Shown: positions 26,701 to 36,794, numbered from the stretch's first letter. The stretch: 64,000 nt of DNA from Nitriliruptoraceae bacterium (GCA_003565155.1 PXDB01000101.1:1-64000), one strand, 5' to 3'. Program-made: numbers and translations. The notes: generated from the letters alone by a model not told the origin.

Positions 26701-28122
26701 TCACGCGATGCGTTCGACGAACCTGGCCAGCTGGGCGAGGTTGCGGACCTCCACCATGTCGTCGACGTGGCGGGCGTAGCGCACCGCGATCGAGTCCCCG
26801 GTGTCCCAGAACCGTCGGGGCTCCGGGTTGAGCCAGTACACCTGCCGGGCACGCCGCCGGATCTCCTCCAGGACCCAGGCGTTGGCCTGCCGGTGGTTGT
26901 TGCGCGCGTCACCGAGGATCAGCACGGTCGTGCGCGGTGTCAGCGAACGGCCGTACTCGCGGTGGAACTGCTCCAGGGCGCGGCCGTAGTCGGAGTGCCC
27001 GTCGAGCCACACCAGATCGGCCTCGCTGAGCACACGCCGCATCGCATCGGATGGATCCTGGTGGGCGAACCAGGGGGTGACCTCGTCGAGCGCGTCGATG
27101 AACGCGAAGGAGCGGACCGCGGCGAACTGTTCCTGCAGGGCGTGGACCAACTGGAGGGTGAAGCGGGCGAAGGAGGCCACCGACCCTGAGACGTCGCACA
27201 GCACCACCAGTTCCGGGCGATGCGGCCGTCGTGGCCGGAAGGTGGGATCGAAGGGCACGCCTCCCGTGATCAGCGAACGCCGGACGGTCCGTCGCACGTC
27301 GAGGCGACCATCCCGCCCGGTGCGACGTTTCGCCGCCACCCGGGTGGCCAGCTTGCGTGCCAGCGGGCGGACCTGCGCCTGGAGTTGCTGCTGCTCCTCA
27401 CGGTCGAGGTGGAACAGGTCACGCTCCTCGATCGGCGGACGCACGACCCGGTCAGCGACGCGGTCGACGCCGCGGTCGGCAGCGGCGTGCCGCCGGATCT
27501 CCGCATCCACCTCCTCGCGGAAGGCGCGGATCCGCTGGCGGAACTCGTCCTCGAGCAGACGCTCCTCCAGCGGCGTGAGCACCTCCTCAGCCGTGTCCTG
27601 TTCCCGCCGCAGCAGGTCGGCGAGCAGCTGCTGGACGTCGACGGCCCGGTAGACGCGGTACTGGAAGTAGGTCACCCCCCCGTCCCGACCCTCGACACGC
27701 CCGTGGCGACCCACCGCCCGGCGGGCCGCGTGACGGATGGCGGCCTCGCCCCCACCACCCAGGGCGTCGAGCAGCTCCTCATGGGTGGAGCGGGTGTCGT
27801 CGGGCGGCAGGTCGGCCGTGCCGTCGTCGCCCGGGTCGCCCGGGTCGCCGGTCACGTCCCGGGCCGGCAGGTAGAGATCGAACAGCTCGTCGAAGGTGGC
27901 CCGGTGGCTGGGCGAGGTGACCGTCACCGACGCCAGCGCGGCCCGCAGCTGTTCGCGCTCGAGCAGATCCGTGTGCCCCAGGCTGCGGACGGCGTCGATC
28001 GACTCGGCCTGGGCCGCCGGCAGGCCGGCACGTCGCAGCGCAGCGACCAGCGACAGCACACGGTCGGCGATCCCCGGCAGACCTTCCACCGGCTCACCCT
28101 GCCCCACGGGTCGCCCCCTCAC
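26701..28122 (-). CDS. VWA domain protein of the CoxE/MoxR-associated type
   Basis: The 473-residue protein has a helical N-terminal half (RVLSLVAALRRAGLPAAQAESI is the usual opening) rich in charged residues. A C-terminal von Willebrand A domain follows, with MIDAS motif LCDVSGSVASFARF, the threonine region and DGHSDYGRALEQF. These proteins pair with MoxR AAA ATPases to insert metals or mature enzymes (the CoxD/CoxE precedent). The MoxR gene is two genes upstream in the same operon. The start is one of two GTGs (28122 or 28107), a few bases past the stop of the preceding gene. No Mo-hydroxylase or other obvious client is nearby. Confidence 0.87.
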   Translation of the reverse strand: MRGRPVGQGEPVEGLPGIADRVLSLVAALRRAGLPAAQAESIDAVRSLGHTDLLEREQLRAALASVTVTSPSHRATFDELFDLYLPARDVTGDPGDPGDDGTADLPPDDTRSTHEELLDALGGGGEAAIRHAARRAVGRHGRVEGRDGGVTYFQYRVYRAVDVQQLLADLLRREQDTAEEVLTPLEERLLEDEFRQRIRAFREEVDAEIRRHAAADRGVDRVADRVVRPPIEERDLFHLDREEQQQLQAQVRPLARKLATRVAAKRRTGRDGRLDVRRTVRRSLITGGVPFDPTFRPRRPHRPELVVLCDVSGSVASFARFTLQLVHALQEQFAAVRSFAFIDALDEVTPWFAHQDPSDAMRRVLSEADLVWLDGHSDYGRALEQFHREYGRSLTPRTTVLILGDARNNHRQANAWVLEEIRRRARQVYWLNPEPRRFWDTGDSIAVRYARHVDDMVEVRNLAQLARFVERIA

Positions 28123-28130
28123 CGCCGCCC

Positions 28131-29627
28131 TCAGCCACCGAAGGTGACCAGCGCACGTGCACCACCCTCGCCGGCGAGGACCAGCGTCGTCCCACCGTCG
28201 TGCGCGACGACATCGAGGACCGGAACGGGCACCGAGGACACCTCGGTGCCCTCCTGGACCACCACACGGTCCCCGAGCGCCGCCACGCTCCGTCCTGCCG
28301 GTGTGGTGGCGAGACCGCCCGCTCCGCCTCCCAGGGCACGCACCACACCCTCCGGGTCCTCCGCGAGGGTGGCCGCAGCCCCCTGGAGCAGCCCATCGGC
28401 GACCGTGGCCAGGCCCGCGTCGGGTGACAGGTCGACCAGGCGCAGGGTGCGCGCATCGAGGTCGCTGACCACCACCCGGGCAGCATCGCCCTCGACCGCT
28501 GCGGCAGCGACCCGTTCACCCGGGCTGAGCCCATCGACGACCCGCACGGTGCCGTCGTCGAGGTCCAGCAGCGCCAACTGGTGGTCGCCACGTGCCAACG
28601 CGTCCTGCTCGGCCTCCTCGTCAGCCTGACCGGCGCCGTCCACCTCGCGGAAGCCGACGAGCGCCGCCGCGTCGCCGACCGCCGCCACCTCAGCCCTGAG
28701 CGGCGCATCCGGAACGCGCACGCCCGCGGCTTCGAGGGCCGTGCGGTCGACGGTCCAACGCAGGCCCCCGTCGCGACGGTCGACCCCGGTGACCACCGGC
28801 ACGTCGTCACCTGGTCCCGTGCGGGTTGCCGCGACAGCGACCTCGGGCCCGAGCCGTGCCGTCAGGCGGGCTCCCACCAGACCGGCCGGGGCACCGGGGA
28901 TCTCGATGTCGGCTGCCCACCTGCGGCCGGCGACGGGGTCGCGCAGCTCGAGCTCCGCGTCGTCCCCGTCCTCCTCGATGCGGAGCAGGAGCAGCTCCCC
29001 GCCTCCGGCGTCGAGGTGGAAGGCGAGCGGGCTGCCCACGAGCGCGGTGTCCACGCACGTCAGCCCGGTCAGGTCGTCGTCGAGCGGCTGTAGCGCGTCC
29101 ACCTGACCGGTCAGGGGGTTGGCGAGGGCCAGGCTGTACAGATGCGCACCGTCACCGACGGCGACACCATCCTGGAGGTCGACGGCGCTGTCGACGACCA
29201 CACCTCCACGCCCGAACGCCGTCACCTGCGCACCGATGGCCGCGACCCCGCCGGGCACCGGTGCCAGGCCGTCCACCTCCTGGGCCGCAGCGATCGCCGT
29301 GAGGTCTCCGAGCTGCCCGCTCAGGGCCGTCAGCGCGGCCTCGAGCTCCGCAACCTGCTCCGGATCCGCGTCACCGAGCGCCTCCGCGACCGCGGCGGCA
29401 GGCGCGGTCGCGGCCAGGTCCGCGCCGGCCAGCACCTCGGCACCGGCCACGGCCTCCGGCCCGATGGTCGCGCACGCGGAACGGGCGAACAGCGCCCCAC
29501 TGACCACCCCGACGGCGACCAACGCCACCATGGCGGCGCCTGCCAGCAACAGGGTGCGCCGATCGGCGGCCATCGGATCCTCGGTCGGCGCACCAGGCGG
29601 CAGCTGTCGTCGGGGATCGGTGGTCAT
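28131..29627 (-). CDS. Membrane-anchored propeller-like protein of unknown function
   Basis: The 498-residue protein begins MTTDPRRQLPPGAP and has one membrane span near residues 25-48 (TLLLAGAAMVALVAVGVVSGALFA). A helical Ala/Glu-rich segment and a long extracytoplasmic region with repeated beta-type units follow (VTGVDRRDGGLRWTVD, LALLDLDDGTVRVVDG, DLDARTLRLVDLSP), like WD/PQQ-type propellers. The family is not recognised. It sits 3 bases after moxR and 8 bases before the VWA gene, so it is part of that operon. It may be the envelope client or partner of the MoxR-VWA pair, which is inference. Confidence 0.75.
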   Translation of the reverse strand: MTTDPRRQLPPGAPTEDPMAADRRTLLLAGAAMVALVAVGVVSGALFARSACATIGPEAVAGAEVLAGADLAATAPAAAVAEALGDADPEQVAELEAALTALSGQLGDLTAIAAAQEVDGLAPVPGGVAAIGAQVTAFGRGGVVVDSAVDLQDGVAVGDGAHLYSLALANPLTGQVDALQPLDDDLTGLTCVDTALVGSPLAFHLDAGGGELLLLRIEEDGDDAELELRDPVAGRRWAADIEIPGAPAGLVGARLTARLGPEVAVAATRTGPGDDVPVVTGVDRRDGGLRWTVDRTALEAAGVRVPDAPLRAEVAAVGDAAALVGFREVDGAGQADEEAEQDALARGDHQLALLDLDDGTVRVVDGLSPGERVAAAAVEGDAARVVVSDLDARTLRLVDLSPDAGLATVADGLLQGAAATLAEDPEGVVRALGGGAGGLATTPAGRSVAALGDRVVVQEGTEVSSVPVPVLDVVAHDGGTTLVLAGEGGARALVTFGG

Positions 29628-29630
29628 CGC

Positions 29631-30554
<924 letters not shown>

Positions 30555-30764
30555 CTGCGGGCCGCACGGCCCGGGGAGGCTACGGCACCCCGTCGCACCA
30601 CGACCAACCCGGCCGGGGGCACCCTGCAGCCGGCAGCGAACGACCCACTACGGTGTCGCAACGGGGGATCCGGCGGGCGGCGGCCACGCCGGTACCGCCG
30701 TCACGCGCCGCAGCACCGGCCACACGACCCCGCCGCCACCAGCGACCAGCGAGGAGGACAGGGC

Positions 30765-31733
30765 ATGCAGGCGATCCGACTGGCACAGCACGGTGGGCCC
30801 GAGGTCCTCGAGGTCACCGACCTGCCGGACCCCGTCCCCGGACCTGGCGAGGTCCTGGTGGCGGTCGCCGCGGCCGGCGTGAACTTCATCGACCTCTACC
30901 AGCGTTCGGGCGCCTACGACATCGACCTGCCCGGTGGCCTCGGCCTCGAGGGCGCCGGCGAGGTCGTCGCGGTCGGACCGGGCGTCACCCACCGCCAGGT
31001 CGGAGAGGTGGTCGCCTGGGCGGGAACGCGGGGGTCGTACGCCACCCAGCTGTGCGTCCCGGCGGATCGCTGCGTGCGCGTCCCCGCGGGGGTCAGCGCC
31101 GAGCAGGCGGCGACCGCGATGCTGCAGGGCATGACCGCACACTTCCTGACCCACTCCACGGCGAGCCTGCGTGAGGGCGAGACCGTCCTGGTCTACGCGG
31201 CTGCCGGCGGGGTCGGCCGCTTGCTGGTGCAGCTCGCCGTGCGCCGCGGTGCGCGGGTGCTGGCTGCCACCTCGACACCGAAGAAGGCGTCACTGGTCCG
31301 GTCGCTCGGTGCGGACGAGGCCCTGCTGTACCGCGACATCGACGTGCCGGCGACGGTGCGTGAGCTCACCGGCGGCGAGGGCGTGGACGTGGTCTACGAC
31401 GCCGTGGGGGCGGCGACCTTCGAGGACTCGCTGCGCAGCCTGCGGCCGCGCGGCCTGCTGGTGGTCTACGGCGCCGCCTCCGGCCCTGTCCCACCGATCG
31501 ACGTGCAGACGCTGAACAGCCACGGGTCGCTCTATCTGACACGGCCCTCCCTGTTCCACCACATCGCCTCCTCGGACGAGTTGGAGTGGCGCGCGTCCAG
31601 CGTGCTGGAGCTGGTGCGGACCGGCGCGCTCGACCTCGCCGTCCACGACCGCTACACCCTGGCCGAGGTCGGTCGCGCCCACGAGGAGCTGGCATCCGGC
31701 AGCACGACCGGCAAACTCCTCGTGCTCCCGTGA
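30765..31733 (+). CDS. Zinc-free quinone oxidoreductase-like medium-chain dehydrogenase
   Basis: The 322-residue MDR-family protein opens MQAIRLAQHGGPEVLEVTDLP. It has the quinone-oxidoreductase signature VAAAGVNFIDLYQRSG and the NADPH-binding loop VYAAAGGVGRLLVQLA. It lacks the zinc-binding Cys set of alcohol dehydrogenases. It likely reduces quinones or enones with NADPH. A candidate -10 TACGGT lies at 30649-30654. The stop overlaps the GTG of the YbaK gene (GTGA). Confidence 0.9.
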   Translation: MQAIRLAQHGGPEVLEVTDLPDPVPGPGEVLVAVAAAGVNFIDLYQRSGAYDIDLPGGLGLEGAGEVVAVGPGVTHRQVGEVVAWAGTRGSYATQLCVPADRCVRVPAGVSAEQAATAMLQGMTAHFLTHSTASLREGETVLVYAAAGGVGRLLVQLAVRRGARVLAATSTPKKASLVRSLGADEALLYRDIDVPATVRELTGGEGVDVVYDAVGAATFEDSLRSLRPRGLLVVYGAASGPVPPIDVQTLNSHGSLYLTRPSLFHHIASSDELEWRASSVLELVRTGALDLAVHDRYTLAEVGRAHEELASGSTTGKLLVLP

Positions 31734-32236
31734 ACGCCGCTGACCGTCCCGGCGACGCGACGCCGGACACCCCGGCCATCCGCGCAGCCAGGGCCGCCGG
31801 CCTGGAGATCGAGGTGCGACGCATCGAGCGACCGCGCAGCCTCGAGGAGGCGGCAGCGCGCTACGGCGTCCCACCACACCGGTTGTGCAAGACCCTGGTC
31901 GTGCGACGCGCCGCCGGGGCGTACGTCCTGGTCCTGCTGCCCGGCACCGCACAGCTCTCCTGGCCGCTGCTGCGCAGCCACCTCGGTGCCTCCCGCCTGT
32001 CGTTGCCTGACGCGGAGGAGGCCCAGGACGCCACCGGCTACGAGCGCGGCACCATCACGCCCCTGGGTGCGCAGGGCGGATGGCCGGTGCTCGCCGACAC
32101 ACGGATCGCCGGCGCCGGGACGGTGACCATCGGTGCCGGCGCCCACGGGGTGTCGCTGCTCCTCGACGCCGACGCGCTGCTCGACGCCGTCGACGCCGAG
32201 GTGGTGGCGCTGTCGGCACCGTCCGCGCCGTCCTAG
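31730..32236 (+). CDS. YbaK/ProX-type aminoacyl-tRNA deacylase
   Basis: YbaK removes cysteine mischarged on tRNA-Pro. The 168-residue protein has the N-terminal helix IRAARAAGLEIEVRRIERP, the core KTLVVRRAAGAYVLVLLPG with the catalytic lysine region, and TGYERGTITPLG. All are family features. The GTG at 31730 overlaps the upstream stop, and the longer track ORF begins inside the dehydrogenase gene and is rejected. Whether the substrate is Cys-tRNA(Pro) or another mischarged tRNA cannot be told from sequence. Confidence 0.87.
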   Translation: MNAADRPGDATPDTPAIRAARAAGLEIEVRRIERPRSLEEAAARYGVPPHRLCKTLVVRRAAGAYVLVLLPGTAQLSWPLLRSHLGASRLSLPDAEEAQDATGYERGTITPLGAQGGWPVLADTRIAGAGTVTIGAGAHGVSLLLDADALLDAVDAEVVALSAPSAPS

Positions 32237-32727
32237 CGCCGCCGAGGACCTCCGGCGCGCAGGACGCCATCAGCGGAGCGATCCGCCGCCGGGTCGGGGA
32301 CGCGCCGCACGGCCACCACGGTGGTGCGCGACGGCCCCTCGGGCCACCCGAGGGTGATCATCACGTGGTGGTCCCGGTGGGCAGGTCCCCGGAAGCGGAA
32401 GCCGCACCTCCCCAGCTCCTCGACCACGCCCGTGGGACTCGCGACCTGCACCGGCGTCCCACGGCGTGCCGGTTCGACGACCATGTCCAGGGCGAGCGCC
32501 ACCGATGCGCCGGTCCCCTCCGACGACGTCGCCTGCGGTGCCGCCTCGGGGTACGCCTCGTACTGCACGACCGTCGGCGAGAAGACCGGCTCGAGGACCG
32601 CACCTTCGACCTCGAGGGTCACCAGATCCAAGGGACCGAGAGGTTGCGCCCAGGCCTCGTCGACGTTGATCAGTTGGGACGCCAGCGGGGGCGGTCCAGC
32701 GTCCTTGCCGTACCCGTCGCCACCCAC
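32233..32727 (-). CDS. Hypothetical protein, possible beta-sandwich
   Basis: No family is assigned. The frame has G/C-rich third positions and reads LINVDEAWAQPLGPLDLVTL, VLEPVFSPTVVQYEAY and HVMITLGWPEGPSRTTVVAV. The piece L-x-P-x-FSP-x-V-x-x-Y resembles cadherin-like beta-sandwich repeats of surface proteins. No signal peptide is visible from the GTG at 32727. The longer track start at 32913 adds a low-complexity stretch. The stop shares the sequence CTAG with the convergent ybaK stop. Both strands are open here, so this could still be a shadow. Confidence 0.45.
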   Translation of the reverse strand: MGGDGYGKDAGPPPLASQLINVDEAWAQPLGPLDLVTLEVEGAVLEPVFSPTVVQYEAYPEAAPQATSSEGTGASVALALDMVVEPARRGTPVQVASPTGVVEELGRCGFRFRGPAHRDHHVMITLGWPEGPSRTTVVAVRRVPDPAADRSADGVLRAGGPRRR

Positions 32728-33052
32728 CCAGCGCCCTCCGCTTCGTGGCGTCACCTGCTGCGCAGCCCGCCGTCGGCCGGCCCCGATCGCCCTGCCCGCG
32801 CGTGTGCTGCCGGACGGTCCCCGCGTGTGGCACCCGCGCACGGGGCTGGCGCCCCGGTGTGTCCTTCCGGGCGGACCGTAGGACACGCACGCAGGACGTC
32901 GGGGTCCGCCCACACCTACCGCGGCACGCGGTCAGCGCTCAGCCGTGCCCCCTGAGCGCTCGTGCACCGCCGCGGGCGTCGGCCCCGTTCGTCCCCTACC
33001 GTCCGGGCAGGGCCTTCGGGGTCCACTGCCGTAGCGATCGAGGAGGTCGAGG
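32728..33052. other. 325-bp spacer without a supported gene
   Basis: Open frames here are Arg/Pro/Gly-rich with no motif. The right end carries AGGAGG (33040-33045), which serves the next gene. I see no clear hairpin or repeat. If the minus-strand hypothetical starts at 32913, part of this spacer is coding. Confidence 0.45.
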
Positions 33053-34009
33053 TTGCGCGCCATCAGGATCACCGAGTTCGGAGGCCCCGAGGTGCTCCGG
33101 CTGGTCGATGACGAACCGGAGCCCGCCCCGCCACCGGGCATGACGCTGATGGAGGTGGACGCCGCCGGCATCAACTTCGCCGACACCCACCAGGCCGAGG
33201 ACACCTACCTCGCGCCCGCGAGCCTGCCGATGGTCCCCGGGGCGGAAGCCGTGGGCCGGCTGCCGGACGGTCGCCGTGTCGTCGCCCTGCTCGCGGGTGG
33301 TGGCTACGCGGAGCGGGCGGTGGTCGCACCCCAGGCGGCCTTCGACGTTCCCGACGACGTCAGCGACGGGGCCGCCCTCGCGCTGGTCCTGCAGGGCACC
33401 ACCGCGTGGCACCTGCTGCACACCAGCGCCCGGATCGCACCCGGCGAGTCCGTGGTGGTGCTGGCAGCCGCGGGTGGCGTCGGCAGCCTCGCGGTGCAGT
33501 TGGCACGCCAGATGGGCGCGGGTCGGGTCATCGCGGCCGCCTCCACCGAGGAGAAACGGCAGCTGGCCACCGACCTGGGCGCGGACGTCACGATCGATTC
33601 GCGCACCGAGGACCTCAAGGGTGCCCTCGAGGAGGCCAACAGCGGCAAGGTGGACGTCGTGCTGGAGATGGCGGGGGGCCGCACCACCGACCAGAGCATC
33701 GCGGCGCTGGCGCCCTTCGGCCGGTGCGTGGTCTACGGGATGGCCTCCCGCGAGGTGCCCAGCCCGATCGATCCCCGGACCTTGATCGGCCGCAGCCGTG
33801 GGGTGATCGGCTTCTGGCTGGCCCATGCGATGCGCGACCCCGCACGCCACCTCGCCGAGCCGATGCGACAGCTCATGGAGCGCACCGTGGCCGGGGAGCT
33901 CACCCCCGTGGTGGGCGGGACCTACCCCCTCTCGGAGGCCGCCGCCGCGCACCGTGACCTCCGCGAGCGCCGCACCGTGGGCAAGCTGGTGCTCGACCCC
34001 ACGGCATGA
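33053..34009 (+). CDS. Zinc-free quinone oxidoreductase-like medium-chain dehydrogenase (second copy)
   Basis: The 318-residue MDR protein starts at a TTG with AGGAGG 7 bases upstream: MRAIRITEFGGPEVLRLV. It has VDAAGINFADTHQAED and the NADPH loop LAAAGGVGSLAVQLARQMG, then VDVVLEMAGGRTTD. It is clearly related to the gene at 30765 but diverged, and the two flank the YbaK/hypothetical pair. The substrate is unknown. Its end faces the proB 3' end across about 109 bases. Confidence 0.9.
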   Translation: MRAIRITEFGGPEVLRLVDDEPEPAPPPGMTLMEVDAAGINFADTHQAEDTYLAPASLPMVPGAEAVGRLPDGRRVVALLAGGGYAERAVVAPQAAFDVPDDVSDGAALALVLQGTTAWHLLHTSARIAPGESVVVLAAAGGVGSLAVQLARQMGAGRVIAAASTEEKRQLATDLGADVTIDSRTEDLKGALEEANSGKVDVVLEMAGGRTTDQSIAALAPFGRCVVYGMASREVPSPIDPRTLIGRSRGVIGFWLAHAMRDPARHLAEPMRQLMERTVAGELTPVVGGTYPLSEAAAAHRDLRERRTVGKLVLDPTA

Positions 34010-34094
34010 ACGACCGGGGGACCGCGCACCCCACGGCACTGCACGACACCACGACGCGGGCGGGACGGGGGCGTGACGGCCGGCACGGCTCCGG

Positions 34095-34142
34095 TCAGCG
34101 CAGCGCGACGAGGTCGTCTCAGCTCAGCACGACGAGGTCGTC
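34095..34142 (-). repeat. 24-bp tandem duplication of the proB 3' end, stop codon included
   Basis: On the minus strand the last codons GACGACCTCGTCGTGCTGAGCTGA are followed at once by GACGACCTCGTCGCGCTGCGCTGA. The two copies match at 22 of 24 positions. The second copy is downstream of the stop and stays in frame, giving a second in-frame TGA. Confidence 0.9.
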
Positions 34143-35237
34143 GCGGTGGATCACCTCTCGGGCGTACCCGGCGCCGAGCTCGGCGGCGGCCTGCCGGGTG
34201 CTGCGGCCCGCGAGGCGCACCACGTCGGCCACCTCGTAGTTGCTCAGGCCCCGGGCGACCACCGTGCCCTGCGGGTCCACCACCTCGACGGCGTCGCCGA
34301 CCCCGAACCGACCGTCCGCCCGCACCACGCCCACGGCGAGCAGGGACACGCCCCGGGAACGCAACGCCTCCGCCGCCCCCGCGTCGACATGGATGCGGCC
34401 GTGGACCCGCAGCGCGTAGCCGATCCACAACCGCCGGGCCTCGACCCGGTGCGGGGCGGCGACGAACCAGGTCCCGACCTCCTGGCCACCGAGCACCTCG
34501 GCGAGCACCCCGGGACGGCGGGCGTCGGCGACGACCGCGTGGGCGGCGGACGCGGCGGCCACCCGGGCGGAGCCGACCTTGGTGCGCATGCCGCCCGAGC
34601 CGACGTAGGAGCCCACCCCGCCGATGCGCGCGAGGTCGAGCTCGCCGACATCGTCCACGCGGCGGATCAGCTGCGCACCGGCGTCACGGGGATCGCGGTC
34701 GTACAAGCCCGCGACATCGGAGAGCAGCACCAGCAGGTCGGCATCCAGCATCGAGGTGACCAGGGCCGCGAGGTGGTCGTTGTCGCCGTAGGCCAACTCG
34801 TCGGTGGCCACGGCATCGTTCTCGTTGACGATCGGCAGGACCCCGATCTCCAGCAGCCGGTGCAGCGCGGTGCGGGCGTTGAGGTAACGGCCCCGGTGGA
34901 TGAAGTCGTCCTGGCTGAGCAGGATCTGCGCAGCCGCTGCACCGTGGCCGGCGAGCACGCGCTGGTAGGCCTGGATCAGCTCCCCCTGGCCGACGGCCGC
35001 GGCCGCCTGCAGGGTGGGCAGGTCGAGGGGGCGGCGCTGGAGCCCGAGCAGGCCCATGCCGGCGGCGACGGCGCCGGAGGACACCAGGACCACCCGGGTA
35101 CCCCCCTGGCGCGCCGCCACGACCTGCTCGGTGAGCGCAGTGACCTGCGTCTGGTCCAGCCGGCCGTCCGGTCCGCGCAGGCTGGAGGAACCCACCTTCA
35201 CCACGGCCAGGGAGGGCAGCGGGAACCGCCCGCTCAC
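34119..35237 (-). CDS. proB: Glutamate 5-kinase (AAK domain plus PUA)
   Basis: ProB phosphorylates glutamate in the first step of proline synthesis and is feedback-inhibited by proline. The 372-residue protein has the amino-acid-kinase core VVKVGSSSLRGPDGRL, VLVSSGAVAAGM, VNENDAVAT and GSGGMRTKVGSARVA. A C-terminal PUA domain covers about residues 280-365 (HVDAGAAEALRSRGVSLLAVG). Length is normal. The GTG overlaps the obg stop, so obg and proB are coupled. proA is not in the window. Confidence 0.95.
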   Translation of the reverse strand: MSGRFPLPSLAVVKVGSSSLRGPDGRLDQTQVTALTEQVVAARQGGTRVVLVSSGAVAAGMGLLGLQRRPLDLPTLQAAAAVGQGELIQAYQRVLAGHGAAAAQILLSQDDFIHRGRYLNARTALHRLLEIGVLPIVNENDAVATDELAYGDNDHLAALVTSMLDADLLVLLSDVAGLYDRDPRDAGAQLIRRVDDVGELDLARIGGVGSYVGSGGMRTKVGSARVAAASAAHAVVADARRPGVLAEVLGGQEVGTWFVAAPHRVEARRLWIGYALRVHGRIHVDAGAAEALRSRGVSLLAVGVVRADGRFGVGDAVEVVDPQGTVVARGLSNYEVADVVRLAGRSTRQAAAELGAGYAREVIHRDDLVVLS

Positions 35238-36679
35238 GGCGCCGGCTCCCCGTCCTGCACGGCCGCCCCGCCGTCCCCTGCCGGCGCGTCACCCTGCACC
35301 TCGACGTCCGCCTCACCGGCCAGCACGGCCGCACGCTCGTCGGCGGGGAGGTCGTCGAGCTCCGGATCGAAGGTGAACACCGCGTCGGCGATGACCACGT
35401 CGTCGCCGCTGCGGGCACCGGCGGCGATCAACGCCTTCTCCACCCCGGCCCGACGCATCCGGCCCTGGAGGTAGCGCACGGCACCCCGGTCCTCCAGCGG
35501 CAGCATCTGCACCCACCGCTCCACCCGACGACCGACCACGTGGTAGGCGCCGTCCCCGCCGCGCTGTACCGTGAAGTCCGGGCCTGCGGGGGCCAGCTCC
35601 AGCACGACCTCCTCCTCGTCGTGCGCCTCGGTGCGCAGCCCGACGCGGGCCCGTTCCTCGGCCACGAGCGCACCGAGCGTGAACCGCAGGGTGTCGAGGC
35701 CTGCACCCGTCGCCGCGGAGATCTCCAGCACCTGGTCACCGGCGGCGGCCAGCCGGTCAGCCACCAGCTCGGCCATCGCCTGCCCGTCGGGCAGATCCAG
35801 CTTGTTCAGCACCACCAGCTGCGGCCGTTCCAGCAGCGAGGGGTCGTGGCGTTCCAACTCCCGACGCAGGGCCGCGAGGTCGGCCTCCGGGTCCCGGTCG
35901 GGGTCCATCGGTGCAGCGTCGAGGACGTGCAGCAGGACCAGGCAGCGCTCGATGTGGCGCAGGAACCGGGTGCCGAGCCCCCGGCCCTCGGCGGCACCCT
36001 CGATCAGGCCGGGCACGTCGGCCAGGACCACGTCGATGGGGGTGCCCTCGGGCGTGTCCCCGGCGCGCATGACGCCGAGGTGCGGCGTGAGGGTGGTGAA
36101 GGGCCAGGCCTCGATCCGCGGCCGGGCCGCGGACAGGCGCGCCACCAGGGAGGACTTCCCCACGGAGGGGTAGCCCACCAGACCGACGTCAGCGAGGAGC
36201 TTGAGCTCGAGGCGCAGGGACGTCTCGTCGACCCGTTCCCCCCGCTCACGGAAGCGCGGGAGCCGACGGTGCCGGTTGGCGAAGGCGGCGTTGCCCCGGC
36301 CACCCCGACCACCGGAGGACACCACGGCCCGCTGGCCGTGCGCCACCAGATCAGCGAGGACGGTGTCGGCGTCCCGGGCGCGGACCACCGTGCCGACGGG
36401 CACGGCGATGACCTCGTCACGGCCCCGCTCACCGGTGCGCTGCATGCCCGAGCCGTGCCCTCCGTCGCCGCCGCGGCGGTGCGGGGCACGGCGCAGGTCC
36501 AGCAGCGAGGTCACGTTGCGGTCAGCGACCAGCACCACGTCGCCGCCCGGCCCGCCATCACCGCCGTCCGGCCCTCCCCGGGGGACGTGGGCCTCACGCC
36601 GGAAGGAGACCGACCCGTCCCCACCGTCACCGCCGCGCACGTGGATCGTGCACTCGTCGATGAAGCTGGCGGCCTCCAC
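35234..36679 (-). CDS. obg: GTPase Obg/CgtA
   Basis: Obg is an essential GTPase acting in large-subunit assembly and growth control. The 481-residue protein has the glycine-rich Obg fold (HVRGGDGGDGSVSFRREA, GGPGGDVVLVADRNVTSL). The G domain has G1 GYPSVGKSSLVA, G3 DVPGLIEGA and G4 NKLDLPDG, and a C-terminal OCT domain follows. The GTG at 36679 has GGAGG 4 bases upstream; the track's extra 22 residues are unlikely. A strong hairpin separates it from rpmA. It heads obg-proB. Confidence 0.95.
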   Translation of the reverse strand: MEAASFIDECTIHVRGGDGGDGSVSFRREAHVPRGGPDGGDGGPGGDVVLVADRNVTSLLDLRRAPHRRGGDGGHGSGMQRTGERGRDEVIAVPVGTVVRARDADTVLADLVAHGQRAVVSSGGRGGRGNAAFANRHRRLPRFRERGERVDETSLRLELKLLADVGLVGYPSVGKSSLVARLSAARPRIEAWPFTTLTPHLGVMRAGDTPEGTPIDVVLADVPGLIEGAAEGRGLGTRFLRHIERCLVLLHVLDAAPMDPDRDPEADLAALRRELERHDPSLLERPQLVVLNKLDLPDGQAMAELVADRLAAAGDQVLEISAATGAGLDTLRFTLGALVAEERARVGLRTEAHDEEEVVLELAPAGPDFTVQRGGDGAYHVVGRRVERWVQMLPLEDRGAVRYLQGRMRRAGVEKALIAAGARSGDDVVIADAVFTFDPELDDLPADERAAVLAGEADVEVQGDAPAGDGGAAVQDGEPAP

Positions 36680-36737
36680 GTTGCCTCCGGGTGGGCTGAG
36701 AAGGTGGGGGACGTGCAACGGGACCACGGTGGCGACG

Positions 36738-36779
36738 GCATGCACGAGGGCGGCCGCAGCGGGCCGCCCTCATGCATGC
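36738..36779 (-). terminator. 18-bp hairpin between rpmA and obg
   Basis: In the minus-strand RNA, GCAUGCAUGAGGGCGGCC pairs with GGCCGCCCUCGUGCAUGC, with one U-G pair, around a 6-base loop. It starts 15 bases after the rpmA stop and lies about 60 bases before the obg GTG. No U-tract follows. It is probably a terminator or attenuator that lowers readthrough from the ribosomal-protein genes into obg. Confidence 0.65.
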
Positions 36780-36794
36780 TGTCGTGCGGCCGGT

